From positions 11,494,001 to 11,558,000 of the forward strand of contig NZ_JAPNKC010000001.1 in NCBI RefSeq assembly GCF_026626705.1: 64,000 nt of DNA, written 5' to 3'. The notes under the pieces were generated by a model. The model was not told the DNA's origin and did no database searches. It worked only from the letters and a program-made list of their open reading frames with translations. Every line of letters begins with the position of its first letter. The first letter of the stretch is position 1. Position numbers and translations under genes: made by a program. The DNA comes from Pyxidicoccus sp. MSG2. GTDB taxonomy: Bacteria > Myxococcota > Myxococcia > Myxococcales > Myxococcaceae. Of the stretch, positions 25,728 through 34,023 are shown in pieces.

Positions 25728-25746
25728 GCCCACCAAATAGGTGGGC
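25728..25746 (+). promoter_or_regulatory. perfect hairpin/dyad in the leader of the small Cys protein
   Basis: GCCCACC and GGTGGGC form a perfect 7-bp inverted repeat around AAATA, 66 bases before the ATG. It could be an operator, an attenuator stem or an RNA-binding site; the sequence alone does not decide. Confidence 0.35.
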
Positions 25747-25811
25747 ACGTCGTCCGGTAGCACTGCTCGTTCACAGCGCTCGGGGGGGAAACAGCTCAGA
25801 GGGAGGGCTCC

Positions 25812-26045
25812 ATGAAGCCGTGTCCAGCCGATCTGCCGCAAACCATCAACCCCGAGGCCGGGCCGAAGCGTGCCGGCGTCGAGACGCATCGCAACCTCAA
25901 CTGCCATCACTATGACAACTGCCTGGACGAGGCCGTCCGGCGGGGTTGGCAGTCCTTCACGTGCATGAAGTGCCCCATGTACCAGCACGTGGCGCCGCCC
26001 CAGATGGGGCTCGAGGCCTACGCCACACAGCGTCGTCCCGTCTAG
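25812..26045 (+). CDS. small Cys/His-containing protein of unknown function
   Basis: 77 residues, no signal peptide. Five cysteines (4, 31, 37, 51, 54) and His26, 32, 33 are present, including a CMKC pair. The pattern HRNLNCHHYDNCLD then FTCMKCPMY could bind zinc or an iron-sulfur cluster. GAGGGAGGGCTCC before the ATG is a strong ribosome-binding site. I do not recognise a named family. It is monocistronic, with its own promoter and a following terminator-like stem. Confidence 0.75.
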   Translation: MKPCPADLPQTINPEAGPKRAGVETHRNLNCHHYDNCLDEAVRRGWQSFTCMKCPMYQHVAPPQMGLEAYATQRRPV

Positions 26046-26113
26046 CGAGTGTTGCTCCACGTCCCGGGGTCGCCCCTGCTCCCACGAAGAGGGGCGTCAC
26101 GCCGGTGACGGCC

Positions 26114-26130
26114 GCAGCCCGGCTGCTTTT
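26114..26130 (+). terminator. short stem plus T-tract after the small Cys gene
   Basis: GCAGC-CCG-GCTGC followed by TTTT (26127-26130), preceded by a CGCCCCT/AGGGGCG stem (26071-26096). Plausible intrinsic terminator; it abuts the stop codon of the converging CAP gene. Confidence 0.4.
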
Positions 26131-27647
26131 CAGCGGACCGCGGCGTAGATGACGGCCACCCAGTATTGTTTGACGCCGAAGCGACGGGAGTCTCCCCGCA
26201 CCACGCCTACGCCCACCCGGTTGTTGGTGGCGTCCGCGAGACTGCGAGACTCCGGCAGAGCCGTCGGGTCCGACACGACGAAGAAGTCCACCGCCGCCGT
26301 GCCCGCGTCCGGCAGCACCTGGAACACCCGCTCGTGCAGCGGCGCCCCACCGGGCTGCGCCGACGGTTGGTCCAACTCCAGCGCGCGCCGCGCGTGGGCC
26401 TGCGCCAGGGCGTCCAGCGCCTGGCTGCGCTCCAGAGGTGGCAGCTTGCGCGACGTGCGCCAGCGGGCGAGCGTGTCGTAGGCCTCCTGCTGCGGGTCCC
26501 CGATGTTCTGCGCCGCGGGGGAAGCGGCGGTGTAGACCTCGGTAAGGATGGCTTCTTCCCGTCCGTCCACCTTCCGGAAGGTGACGCCCACGCCCATGAA
26601 GCGGAAGCCGGAGTCCAGCAGGTTGCGGCGGTGGCCGGGGCTGTGCTCGATGCCGAAGTGCGCGGCGAGCGGCCCGGACGCGAGGCCCAGGTTCTCCCCG
26701 GCGCGCACGTAGCGGGCGTCGTCCGGCAGCCGCTGCGTCAGCGTGGAGCCGTCCGGTGCCACGTGGGCGAAGAAGCCCTCGGACGCCATGCGGTCGCTGT
26801 ACGCCTGCGCCACGCGGTCCAGCACCGGGTCCGGCGCCAATTCCGGCAGGCGGTGCGCGCGGCGCAGCGAGTTGATGCGCTCGTACACGGCCGCGCGGGC
26901 CTCGTTCAGCGTGGTGGGCTCGGTGTCCTCCGCGCGCGCGCCGCGCTGGCGGGGCGCGCCGAGCTGGGTGAGGAAGAGGGCCGCCACCTCCGGGCCGGCG
27001 CCCGCCTTGCCCACGACCTCCACCGTGTAGCTGCCGGGCGTGGCGAGCTCGAGGCGGGCGCAGAACTCCCCGTTGGGGCCGCGGCGGGTGATGGACACCC
27101 GGTCCACGTCGCCGTCCGGGCGGGTGACGTAGACGTCGGGGTTGCGAAGGGGCGCCACCAGGGTGCCGCAGAGCGTGCGCGAGGCGCGCTCGCCGCCGGC
27201 CAGGTTTCGCGGGAAGGGCTGCAGCTCCGCCTTGCGGTCCGACAGCAGCAGCACGAAGGCGGTGCGCTCGCCCACCCGCGCCACGCCCAGGCCGAAGTGG
27301 GAGGCCCGCTCGGTGTTGAAGTCCGAGCGCGCGAGGAACGTCTCCAGGCCGTTCCTGGGCGTCCAGGCGCGGATGACGAGCGTGCGCGGCGTCGGGTCCG
27401 CGCCTCCCGCGTCGCTGACGGCCTCGGTGAGGGAGAACAGGTCCGGCGCTCCGGTGGTGTCCCCGGTGAGCGCCTCGAGGGCGAGCCGCCGCGCCGCCGC
27501 GCCCAGGGTGGCGTCCTGTGCGGGCGCACGACGGCCCACGCGCTCGAACTCGCGCACCACGTGGCGCGCGCCCTCGGCCTCCATGTCCCCCACGGACGCA
27601 GAAGGGGCCGCGGCCAGGAAGGCGCCGAGCGCGAGCAGGGCAATCAT
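26130..27647 (-). CDS. secreted protein with two CAP-like domains
   Basis: 505 residues with a signal peptide (MIALLALGAFLAAAPSASV). Residues about 25-240 match no family I know; a canonical CAP/SCP domain follows (about 255-375: INSLRRAHRLPELAPDPVLD, FFAHVAPDGSTLTQRL, AGENLG, HSPGHRRNLL). After it, about 385-505 looks like a second, decayed CAP copy: WRTSRKLPPLERSQALDALAQ at the front and GVGVV...QYWVAVIYA at the end, without the His/Glu cleft residues. Its start overlaps the stop of the upstream DciA-like gene (ATGA). Confidence 0.8.
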   Translation of the reverse strand: MIALLALGAFLAAAPSASVGDMEAEGARHVVREFERVGRRAPAQDATLGAAARRLALEALTGDTTGAPDLFSLTEAVSDAGGADPTPRTLVIRAWTPRNGLETFLARSDFNTERASHFGLGVARVGERTAFVLLLSDRKAELQPFPRNLAGGERASRTLCGTLVAPLRNPDVYVTRPDGDVDRVSITRRGPNGEFCARLELATPGSYTVEVVGKAGAGPEVAALFLTQLGAPRQRGARAEDTEPTTLNEARAAVYERINSLRRAHRLPELAPDPVLDRVAQAYSDRMASEGFFAHVAPDGSTLTQRLPDDARYVRAGENLGLASGPLAAHFGIEHSPGHRRNLLDSGFRFMGVGVTFRKVDGREEAILTEVYTAASPAAQNIGDPQQEAYDTLARWRTSRKLPPLERSQALDALAQAHARRALELDQPSAQPGGAPLHERVFQVLPDAGTAAVDFFVVSDPTALPESRSLADATNNRVGVGVVRGDSRRFGVKQYWVAVIYAAVR

Positions 27648-27943
27648 CGGCTCTCCATCCGGAACGTGAGGGCCTTCACCGAGTCCGCCCCGAGCCGCGC
27701 GTTGAGCTGCTCGCACAGCGAGGCCGCCTCGGCCTCCAGGCTCCGTGCCCACTCCTCGCCTTCCACCGTCACCACCAGCGTGGTGCCCTGCAGGGCATGG
27801 GGGCGGGTGTGGCGGGCGAGGTGGGGGCCCACCACCGAGGCCCACACGGGCGTCAGCGCCTGGCCACGGCCGGACTCCTCCGCGAGGCGGGCCAGCACAC
27901 GGGGGAGGAGGCTCTCGAGGGTCTTCGGCTCGCTTCGCGCCAT
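27644..27943 (-). CDS. DUF721/DciA-family protein
   Basis: 99 residues. The DciA-type KH-like domain is visible: TLESLLPRVLARL, LTPVWASVVGPHLARHTRP, GTTLVVTVEGEEWARSLE, and a terminal helix ending ALTFRM. DciA loads or helps the DnaB helicase in bacteria lacking DnaC/DnaI; short stand-alone homologs are common and their role is less clear. The ATG at 27943 lacks a clear Shine-Dalgarno. Translationally coupled to the CAP gene by a 4-base overlap, a pairing with no obvious functional logic. Confidence 0.8.
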   Translation of the reverse strand: MARSEPKTLESLLPRVLARLAEESGRGQALTPVWASVVGPHLARHTRPHALQGTTLVVTVEGEEWARSLEAEAASLCEQLNARLGADSVKALTFRMESR

Positions 27944-28121
27944 TGTGGGCGATTGTGATTCCCGGCCACCCGAAAGCCAACCCTCGCTTCGTGTGCCAGG
28001 GGAGATAGCGGGCGGGCGGGCACCGTGGCTGTTGGAAGGGAGGCGGTGGATGTCGGCGACCGTCGCACGAAGGTCGGCCTGCCTGTAAGGTCGCGGACGG
28101 TCCCCCCTGGAGCCGCACCCC

Positions 28122-30734
28122 ATGAGCCCCTCACCTCGTTCCCACCCGCTGGTCGGCCCCGCATGCGCGCTGCTGCTGCTGGCCCTGGCCGGCTGCGCGT
28201 CGGACGAAGACATGGGGCCCCTCATTCCAGGAGACACGCCGCCGCCGCGCACGTGCGCGGTGGACCAGGACTGTCCGAACGCGGCGCTCTTCTTCTGCGA
28301 CACCGCCGTCGCGCGCTGCGCCCCCGCGTGCCGCACCCCCAGCGACTGCCGCGCGGACCGGCGCGGCGAGTACGCGCTGCCCGAGTGCGACGGCTCACCC
28401 CTGGGCTGTCAGTGTGACTTGAACCGGTGCCTGCCGGGCGTGTGCGCGGCGGACGCGGACTGCGGTGCGGAGAGGGTGTGTCGCGATGGCGCCTGCGTGA
28501 CGCCACCCTCCGCGGACCTGGCGGTCGCCTGCGAGGTGACGCCGGACGTCGTCGTGGGCCGCCCGGGCATGTCCGTCGAGTTCAGCGTGTGGGCCCGGAC
28601 GCGCGAGGGCACGCCGCTGGTGCCGCGCGAGGGCGCGACGTGGCGCTCGCTCGCGCCGGCCGTGAAGGGTGGGGGCACGGGGCATGGCGCCGCCTTCACC
28701 CTCGCCGAGCCCGGCGACGAGCGTGAGGCGGTGGAGGCCCGCGTGGGAGGCGCCACCTGCCGTGCTCGCATCACCGTGCTGCCCGCGGAGGTGCCGCCAG
28801 GCGGCGTGCGCGTGCTGGTGGTGGATGAGCTCACCGGACGCCCGGTGCCGCTGGCCACCGTGGCGGTGTCCTCCACGAAGGACAGCGTGACGGCCAGCAC
28901 GGTGACGGGGCCCCAGGGCGCCGCGTGGGTGCCGGCCACGGGAGAGGTGGCCTTGTCCGTCTTCCACCCGAGCTACGGCTACCTCACGCTGGCGCGCCAT
29001 GACGCAACGGGCGCGCGCGACGTGCGGCTGGCCCTGCGGCGCAACCCGCTGGACCGCGCTGGCGGCGTGCGCGGCGCCTTCGACGCGGGAGAGAAGCCGG
29101 ATGCGACGGCGCAGGCGCTGAGGATGGGGGTTGCGGGCCTGTCCGTGCCGGGGCTCCCCGCCGAGCTGTCTCCGGAGGCCTTGCTGGGGCCCGAGCGCGA
29201 GGTGGAGGTCGGCCTGGGGACCAGCCGGCGGCGCCTGAAGCTGCCTTCGGGCGCGGGCGTGTGGCTGGCCGGCACGCCGCCCCTGGAGGTGCGCGCGCCC
29301 GGCGTGGCGGGCGTCTGTGACATGTCCCCGGACGGCGAGCTGGAGCCGGAGGCGGCGGTGCGAGAGGGCGCCTGTGGCACCCGCGCCGCGTGGGCCCTGC
29401 AGGGCGCGTTGCCGCTGCGGGAGCTGCCGCTGAATGCGCTGGAGCCGGGGACGGACCCGTTGTTGCTGCTGGGGCAGTTGGTGCCGGGCTCGCCGCGCTT
29501 CGCCTCGACGGTGCTGCGAGACACGCGCTTCTCCCTGGCCCCCACGCCCGGTGGCGACACCGGGACGCCGGAACTGGACGCGGTGGAATACCCGCGCGCC
29601 GTGTCCTTCGAAAAGGGCGGCGTGCGGCTGGCCTTCCCCTTCGCCGTGCGCGTGCCGGAGCTGCCGCGCTACCGCGACGCGTACCTGGACCGCGCCTACG
29701 TGCTGGCCACGGTGGCCGCGCCCGGCCGGGGCCTGGTGCCGCTGGGGCTGGGCGCCGCGACGAACGTGGCCCCGGCGGACCCCAACACGGACAAGGACGC
29801 GCGGCTGTCCGATGCCGGGCTGGTGCTGGTGCGCATGGCCCCCGCGCACGGCGGCCTGGAGGGACAGCCGTACCGCCTCGTCGTGGCCGCCACCTCTGGA
29901 GCCGCGCGCGACGGCGCGGCCTCGGCCGTGGCCACCACCACGCTGGTGGCGGAGCTGCCGGCGCTGGACTTCGACCCGACGGGCGCCCGGCCCGTGGACC
30001 TGCGCTCGGGCTTCCTCGGCATCCCCGAGGACGCCCGCTACAACTTCGACCCCGCCACGTACCAGGGGCTCGCGGGCCGGCAGTTCCGCGCCGACGTGGA
30101 CGAGGACGCCAGCCTGGTGCGCGTCGTCTTCACCGACCGCGCCGGTCGCCGCTGGACGGTGCTCGCGGACCCGGCGTCCGCCCGTGAGGGCTTCCTCGTG
30201 CCCCGCCCGCCGGCCGGCTTCGAGGACCGCACCGCCTGGGGCGACGTCCTGGGCTCGCGCGCGCGCCTCCAGGTGGAGGTGCTCGTCGTGGGCGGCCCCG
30301 CGTCCAAGGACAGGCTGGGCCCGTCCCGCCTCGCCGCGGCGGATGGCCCGGGGCTGGAGCACGTGAGCGACTTGACGCGCGCCGTGTCCGCGCTGGATGT
30401 GGGGCGTCCGGAGGTGACGTGGTTGTACCCGGAGCTGGAGGGCCAGGGGCTCGTCCGGGGAAGCGCCGTGCGCGTGCGCGTCACCGGCTTCCGGGTGGGC
30501 TCGGGCGACGACGCTGACGGCCAGGTGCGCCTGTCCCTGCGAGGGGGCTCCGGCTGCGCGGGCACCGTGCTGCTCGGGGACGAGGACGTGTCCCAGGGCC
30601 AGGGCGAGGTGGAGCTGCAGCTGCCGGCCACCTGCTCGGGCATGGGGGTGACACTCACGGCCGAGCTGGCGGACCCCGACGGCGTCCCCCTGCGCCCGCC
30701 CGTCGCCGCCGTGCGTGGCGTGGATATCCCCTGA
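28122..30734 (+). CDS. large Cys-rich lipoprotein
   Basis: 870 residues. Lipobox LALAGC (Cys25). Residues about 43-125 hold about 13 cysteines in repeated CxxDxDC-like units (CAVDQDC, CRTPSDC, CAADADC), a myxobacterial surface-protein pattern. An Ig-like segment follows, then a carboxypeptidase-regulatory-like beta sandwich (VRVLVVDELTGRPVPLATVAV, about 225-300). The last about 500 residues are beta-rich and unlike anything I recognise. It should be an envelope-anchored binding or structural protein. Divergent from the DciA-like gene. Confidence 0.75.
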   Translation: MSPSPRSHPLVGPACALLLLALAGCASDEDMGPLIPGDTPPPRTCAVDQDCPNAALFFCDTAVARCAPACRTPSDCRADRRGEYALPECDGSPLGCQCDLNRCLPGVCAADADCGAERVCRDGACVTPPSADLAVACEVTPDVVVGRPGMSVEFSVWARTREGTPLVPREGATWRSLAPAVKGGGTGHGAAFTLAEPGDEREAVEARVGGATCRARITVLPAEVPPGGVRVLVVDELTGRPVPLATVAVSSTKDSVTASTVTGPQGAAWVPATGEVALSVFHPSYGYLTLARHDATGARDVRLALRRNPLDRAGGVRGAFDAGEKPDATAQALRMGVAGLSVPGLPAELSPEALLGPEREVEVGLGTSRRRLKLPSGAGVWLAGTPPLEVRAPGVAGVCDMSPDGELEPEAAVREGACGTRAAWALQGALPLRELPLNALEPGTDPLLLLGQLVPGSPRFASTVLRDTRFSLAPTPGGDTGTPELDAVEYPRAVSFEKGGVRLAFPFAVRVPELPRYRDAYLDRAYVLATVAAPGRGLVPLGLGAATNVAPADPNTDKDARLSDAGLVLVRMAPAHGGLEGQPYRLVVAATSGAARDGAASAVATTTLVAELPALDFDPTGARPVDLRSGFLGIPEDARYNFDPATYQGLAGRQFRADVDEDASLVRVVFTDRAGRRWTVLADPASAREGFLVPRPPAGFEDRTAWGDVLGSRARLQVEVLVVGGPASKDRLGPSRLAAADGPGLEHVSDLTRAVSALDVGRPEVTWLYPELEGQGLVRGSAVRVRVTGFRVGSGDDADGQVRLSLRGGSGCAGTVLLGDEDVSQGQGEVELQLPATCSGMGVTLTAELADPDGVPLRPPVAAVRGVDIP

Positions 30735-30851
30735 CGGGGTAGGGCGTGGTAGGTCGCCGCTGCACCCTCGGGAGGGCTCCGCCCGGACTCCCGTGTGTGA
30801 CTCGCTTTCAGGATTTACCGGGTGGTAGCGTTGAAGCCCTCGGGAGGTAAG

Positions 30852-31727
30852 GTGCAGAAGGAGACGGTCGTCACGGTCATCTCGAAGATCTCCGACCGGC
30901 CGGTCAACCTCGACGCGGCGCTGGTGGTGATCTACGGACTGGACCTGGGGCGGAAGTTCGACCTCACGCGCGAGGAGACGCTCATCGGGCGCTCGTCGAA
31001 AGCGGACATCCAGATCGACCAGGAGTCGGTGAGCCGCAACCACGCGGGCATCACCAACACGCGCGAAGGCGTGCGCATCCGCGACCTGGGCTCCACCAAC
31101 GGCACGTTCATCAACGACGAGCTGGTGGAAGGCACCCGGGACTTGCGCAACGGCGACCTGGTGAAGATTGGCCGCACCATCTTCAAGTACATCGCCGGCG
31201 GCAACATCGAGGCGGCGTACCACGATGAGATCTACCGGCTGACCACCATGGACGGCCTGACGCAGATCTACAACCGCCGCTACTTCGACGAGCAGCTGGA
31301 CCGGGAGATGTCGCGCAGCCGGCGCTACGAGCGCGTGCTGTCGCTGGTGCTGCTGGACATCGACCACTTCAAGAAGGTGAACGACCAGTTCGGGCACCTG
31401 GCGGGTGACTCGGTGCTGAAGCAACTGGCGTCCACCGTGCGCACGAAGATTCGCCGCGAGGACGTCTTCGCCCGCTACGGCGGCGAGGAGTTCGCCATCC
31501 TCCTGCCCGAGGTGGGGCTGGGGGGTACGCGGCAGCTCGCGGAGAAGGCGCGGCGACTGGTGGAGAAGCAGCGCTTCGAATTCGACAAGCAGCCCATCCC
31601 CGTCACCGTGTCGGTGGGCATCGCCACGCTGGAGCCCCAGCACCGCGAGTCCGGTGACCTGGTGCGCACGGCGGACGAGCGGCTCTACGAGGCCAAGACG
31701 GCGGGCCGCAACCGCGTGGTGGGCTGA
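30852..31727 (+). CDS. FHA-GGDEF diguanylate cyclase
   Basis: 291 residues from GTG 30852, which follows GGGAGG by 4 bases; GTG 30822 (10 residues longer) is possible. FHA domain (about 25-115): [28 protein letters not shown], which bind phosphothreonine. GGDEF domain (about 130-285): [23 protein letters not shown] and the active-site GGEEF. No RxxD inhibitory motif is seen just before GGEEF. It should make cyclic di-GMP under control of a Ser/Thr kinase through its FHA domain. Cytoplasmic. Confidence 0.92.
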   Translation: MQKETVVTVISKISDRPVNLDAALVVIYGLDLGRKFDLTREETLIGRSSKADIQIDQESVSRNHAGITNTREGVRIRDLGSTNGTFINDELVEGTRDLRNGDLVKIGRTIFKYIAGGNIEAAYHDEIYRLTTMDGLTQIYNRRYFDEQLDREMSRSRRYERVLSLVLLDIDHFKKVNDQFGHLAGDSVLKQLASTVRTKIRREDVFARYGGEEFAILLPEVGLGGTRQLAEKARRLVEKQRFEFDKQPIPVTVSVGIATLEPQHRESGDLVRTADERLYEAKTAGRNRVVG

Positions 31728-31739
31728 AGCAGACGTCGC

Positions 31740-31764
31740 GGGGCCCCGTTGAACCCGGGGCCCC
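31740..31764. terminator. bidirectional hairpin terminator
   Basis: GGGGCCCCG (31740-31748) pairs with CGGGGCCCC (31756-31764) around a 7-base loop, between the converging diguanylate cyclase and acyltransferase genes. No T tract. Confidence 0.55.
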
Positions 31765-31774
31765 CTGGGCGTGC

Positions 31775-34021
31775 TCAGCCCGCGAAGACGGAGCGGCGCT
31801 CGCGCAGCAGTGACTGGAGCATGCCCATGATGGACTCACGGGTGCGCTCGGTGATCCGCTGCACCTCGCCCGGGTCGTCCGCGGCCTCGGGTGGCAGGCC
31901 CTCCATTCCGAGCGGCTCGCCGAAGCGGATGCTCCACTTCGCGGGCAGGGGCAGGGGGCCCAGCGGGGTGAGCGGCACGTAGGGCAGGCCCAGGAAGGAT
32001 GCTGGCAGCCGGCCCAGCAATGGAGACGTCTCCTCCGCGCCGACGATGGCCACCGGGACGATGGGCGCGCCCGTGCGCAGCGCCAGCTTCACGAAGCCGC
32101 CGCGCCCGAAGCGCTTGAGGCGGTAGCGCTCCGCGAAGGGCTTGCTGAGGGCCTGGTAGCCCTCGGGGAACACCACCAGCGGGCGGTGCTCGTCCAGCAG
32201 CCTCAGCGCATTCTCCGGGCAGGCCCGCACCGCGCCCAGGCGGTTGAAGAGCGTGCCCAGCACCGGCGCGTGGAAGACCTGGTCCTCCACCAGCCACCGT
32301 GGCTCTCGCAGGTCCGGGCGCTCGCGGGAGATGGCCAGTGACATCACCAGCCCGTCGTAGGGCAGGGCGCCCGAGTGGTTGGCCACCAGGATGGCCGCGC
32401 CCTGGGGCACGTGGTCCACGCCCTGCACCAACACGCGCCAGTATTGCGAGTAGAGGAACTCCAGCACCGGGTCCAGGCGCTCCACCAGCGACGGGTCCTT
32501 GCCGTACTCGTCGATGCTGGTGCCGCCGCCCGTGCCCAGCCCGGCGCGCAGCGCGTCCACCAGCCCGTTCATCGCGCCCATCGCCCGGCCGAGTCCCTGG
32601 CTCGCCAGCGCATGGCCGGCGATGTCCCTGGCGAGTGACAGCATCCCCGCGGCGCGCTGGGCGAGGGGACGCGGGCCTTCCGGCTCGCGGGCCTGGTCCG
32701 TGAAGAACGGCTCGCGCGGTGCGCTTCCCTCGTCAGTGGGGGGCACCAGCGACAGCGGCGTCCGGCGGCCCAGGGGCAGCTCGTCGCGCGAGGCGTCCGG
32801 CACCTCCTCCTCCGGCTCCAGCGTCGAGGCATCGCGGTCCTCGGGGTCCTGCACCGAGAGCGTCACGGACAGCTCCAGCCCGGACGTGTCCCACGGAGAG
32901 GTGCCTTCCGCGTCCTCCTCTTCCTCCTCGTCGTCCTCGCTGGGGCCGAAGCCTCCCTCCGCTTCCGCCTCCAGGTCGTAGCCCGCGCCGTCCGCGCCCT
33001 CGTAGGCGTCGGCGGCGCGCTCCTCCAGCTCCCCGTCCTCGGTGAGGGTGGACGTCGCCTTCGCGTTGGCGTGGCGGTCGAGGACCTCGGCCACGGCGAC
33101 CTCGGCGGCAGCCTCGGCCACCTGTGCGGCCACCGCGGCGGCGAGCTCGCGCTCACGCTCCGGACGCTGCGAGGGCGGGCTGTGGCCGAGCACCTGCTCC
33201 ACGGCGGCCCCGGCCAGCTCGGTGGCCATCTCCGTGGCCATCAGCCGGTCCGCGTCCTGCTCCTCGCCGGGCCGGCGATCCAGCGCCTCGTCCACCGCGG
33301 CCCTCGCCGTGGCCTCGGCCACCTCGGCGGCCAGGGCCTCCGCCAGCGCGTGGTCCACCTCGCGCTGCCGCTCCGTGCGCGCGCCGGGTTCTTCCGCGAG
33401 CACCGGCTTGCGAGGAGGCGGCGGCTTGCGCGGGGAGACGGGCGCGGCGGGCTCGCGCAGGGGGAGGCCTGCGTCGTCGTCCACGGGCGCGGAGGTCTGC
33501 CCCGTGTGCGCGGTCCCCGCTCCGGGCTGCTGCTCGCGGGTGCCTCCGTTCCTCTTCGCGCCAGCCGTCACGGGCTCCCGGTTCGAGGACTCGGGTGTGA
33601 GCTCGGACGCCATGGCTCCCTCGGCCTCGTGTGCCGCGGGCTCCTTCCGCACCTTGCCGGCCGAGCCTCCGGTCTTCGCCGCCGCCGGCTGCTTCGTGGG
33701 CGTCGACGCGTCCCTGCCGCTCCCGGCCTTCGCATCCACCGGAGGCTTCGTGGCGGACGCCTTGCCGCTCCCCGCGTGCGCCGATGCGGCCTTCATGGAC
33801 GCCGCCGTCGCGCCACCACCGGCCTTCGCCCCCTTCGCGGACGCCGCCTTCGCACCGCCGCCGGCCTTCGCGCGCGCGGGCGTCTTCGCCGGGGCCTTCT
33901 TCGCGCCCCCCTTGTTCGCGGGCTTCGCGCTCGCGTCGTCGGCGGCCGCCTTCCCACCGTCGCCGGCGCGAGTCGCGGCGCCGCGCTGGAAGGGGTCGTT
34001 CCCGAGGACTCCCTTGGCCAT
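31775..34021 (-). CDS. PlsC-type acyltransferase with histone-H1-like N-terminal tail
   Basis: 748 residues. Residues about 1-150 are Lys/Ala/Gly/Pro-rich with KAAPAK-like runs, like histone H1 tails; about 150-440 are acidic and low-complexity; the enzymatic part is C-terminal (about 520-748) with ANHSGALPYDG (about 543) and VFPEGYQ (about 617), the acyl-acceptor and donor motifs of lysophospholipid acyltransferases. Typical PlsC is about 240 residues, so two thirds of the chain is extra. It overlaps functionally with the SDR gene 2 bases upstream; SDR-acyltransferase pairs are common in bacteria. Likely membrane-associated. Confidence 0.85.
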   Translation of the reverse strand: MAKGVLGNDPFQRGAATRAGDGGKAAADDASAKPANKGGAKKAPAKTPARAKAGGGAKAASAKGAKAGGGATAASMKAASAHAGSGKASATKPPVDAKAGSGRDASTPTKQPAAAKTGGSAGKVRKEPAAHEAEGAMASELTPESSNREPVTAGAKRNGGTREQQPGAGTAHTGQTSAPVDDDAGLPLREPAAPVSPRKPPPPRKPVLAEEPGARTERQREVDHALAEALAAEVAEATARAAVDEALDRRPGEEQDADRLMATEMATELAGAAVEQVLGHSPPSQRPERERELAAAVAAQVAEAAAEVAVAEVLDRHANAKATSTLTEDGELEERAADAYEGADGAGYDLEAEAEGGFGPSEDDEEEEEDAEGTSPWDTSGLELSVTLSVQDPEDRDASTLEPEEEVPDASRDELPLGRRTPLSLVPPTDEGSAPREPFFTDQAREPEGPRPLAQRAAGMLSLARDIAGHALASQGLGRAMGAMNGLVDALRAGLGTGGGTSIDEYGKDPSLVERLDPVLEFLYSQYWRVLVQGVDHVPQGAAILVANHSGALPYDGLVMSLAISRERPDLREPRWLVEDQVFHAPVLGTLFNRLGAVRACPENALRLLDEHRPLVVFPEGYQALSKPFAERYRLKRFGRGGFVKLALRTGAPIVPVAIVGAEETSPLLGRLPASFLGLPYVPLTPLGPLPLPAKWSIRFGEPLGMEGLPPEAADDPGEVQRITERTRESIMGMLQSLLRERRSVFAG

Positions 34022-34023
34022 GA

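Larger units (their letters stand above)
25458..25811. other. 354-base divergent region with a long leader to the small Cys protein
   Basis: No gene seen. It holds a good sigma-70-type promoter (25544-25572) pointing right and a perfect hairpin (25728-25746). The distance from that promoter to the next start codon implies a leader of about 230 bases. Confidence 0.55.

Noticed and set aside
30822-31727. assignment of the FHA-GGDEF protein as DmxB or another named M. xanthus diguanylate cyclase
   Set aside because: I could not establish that named enzymes carry an N-terminal FHA domain; the symbol was left empty.
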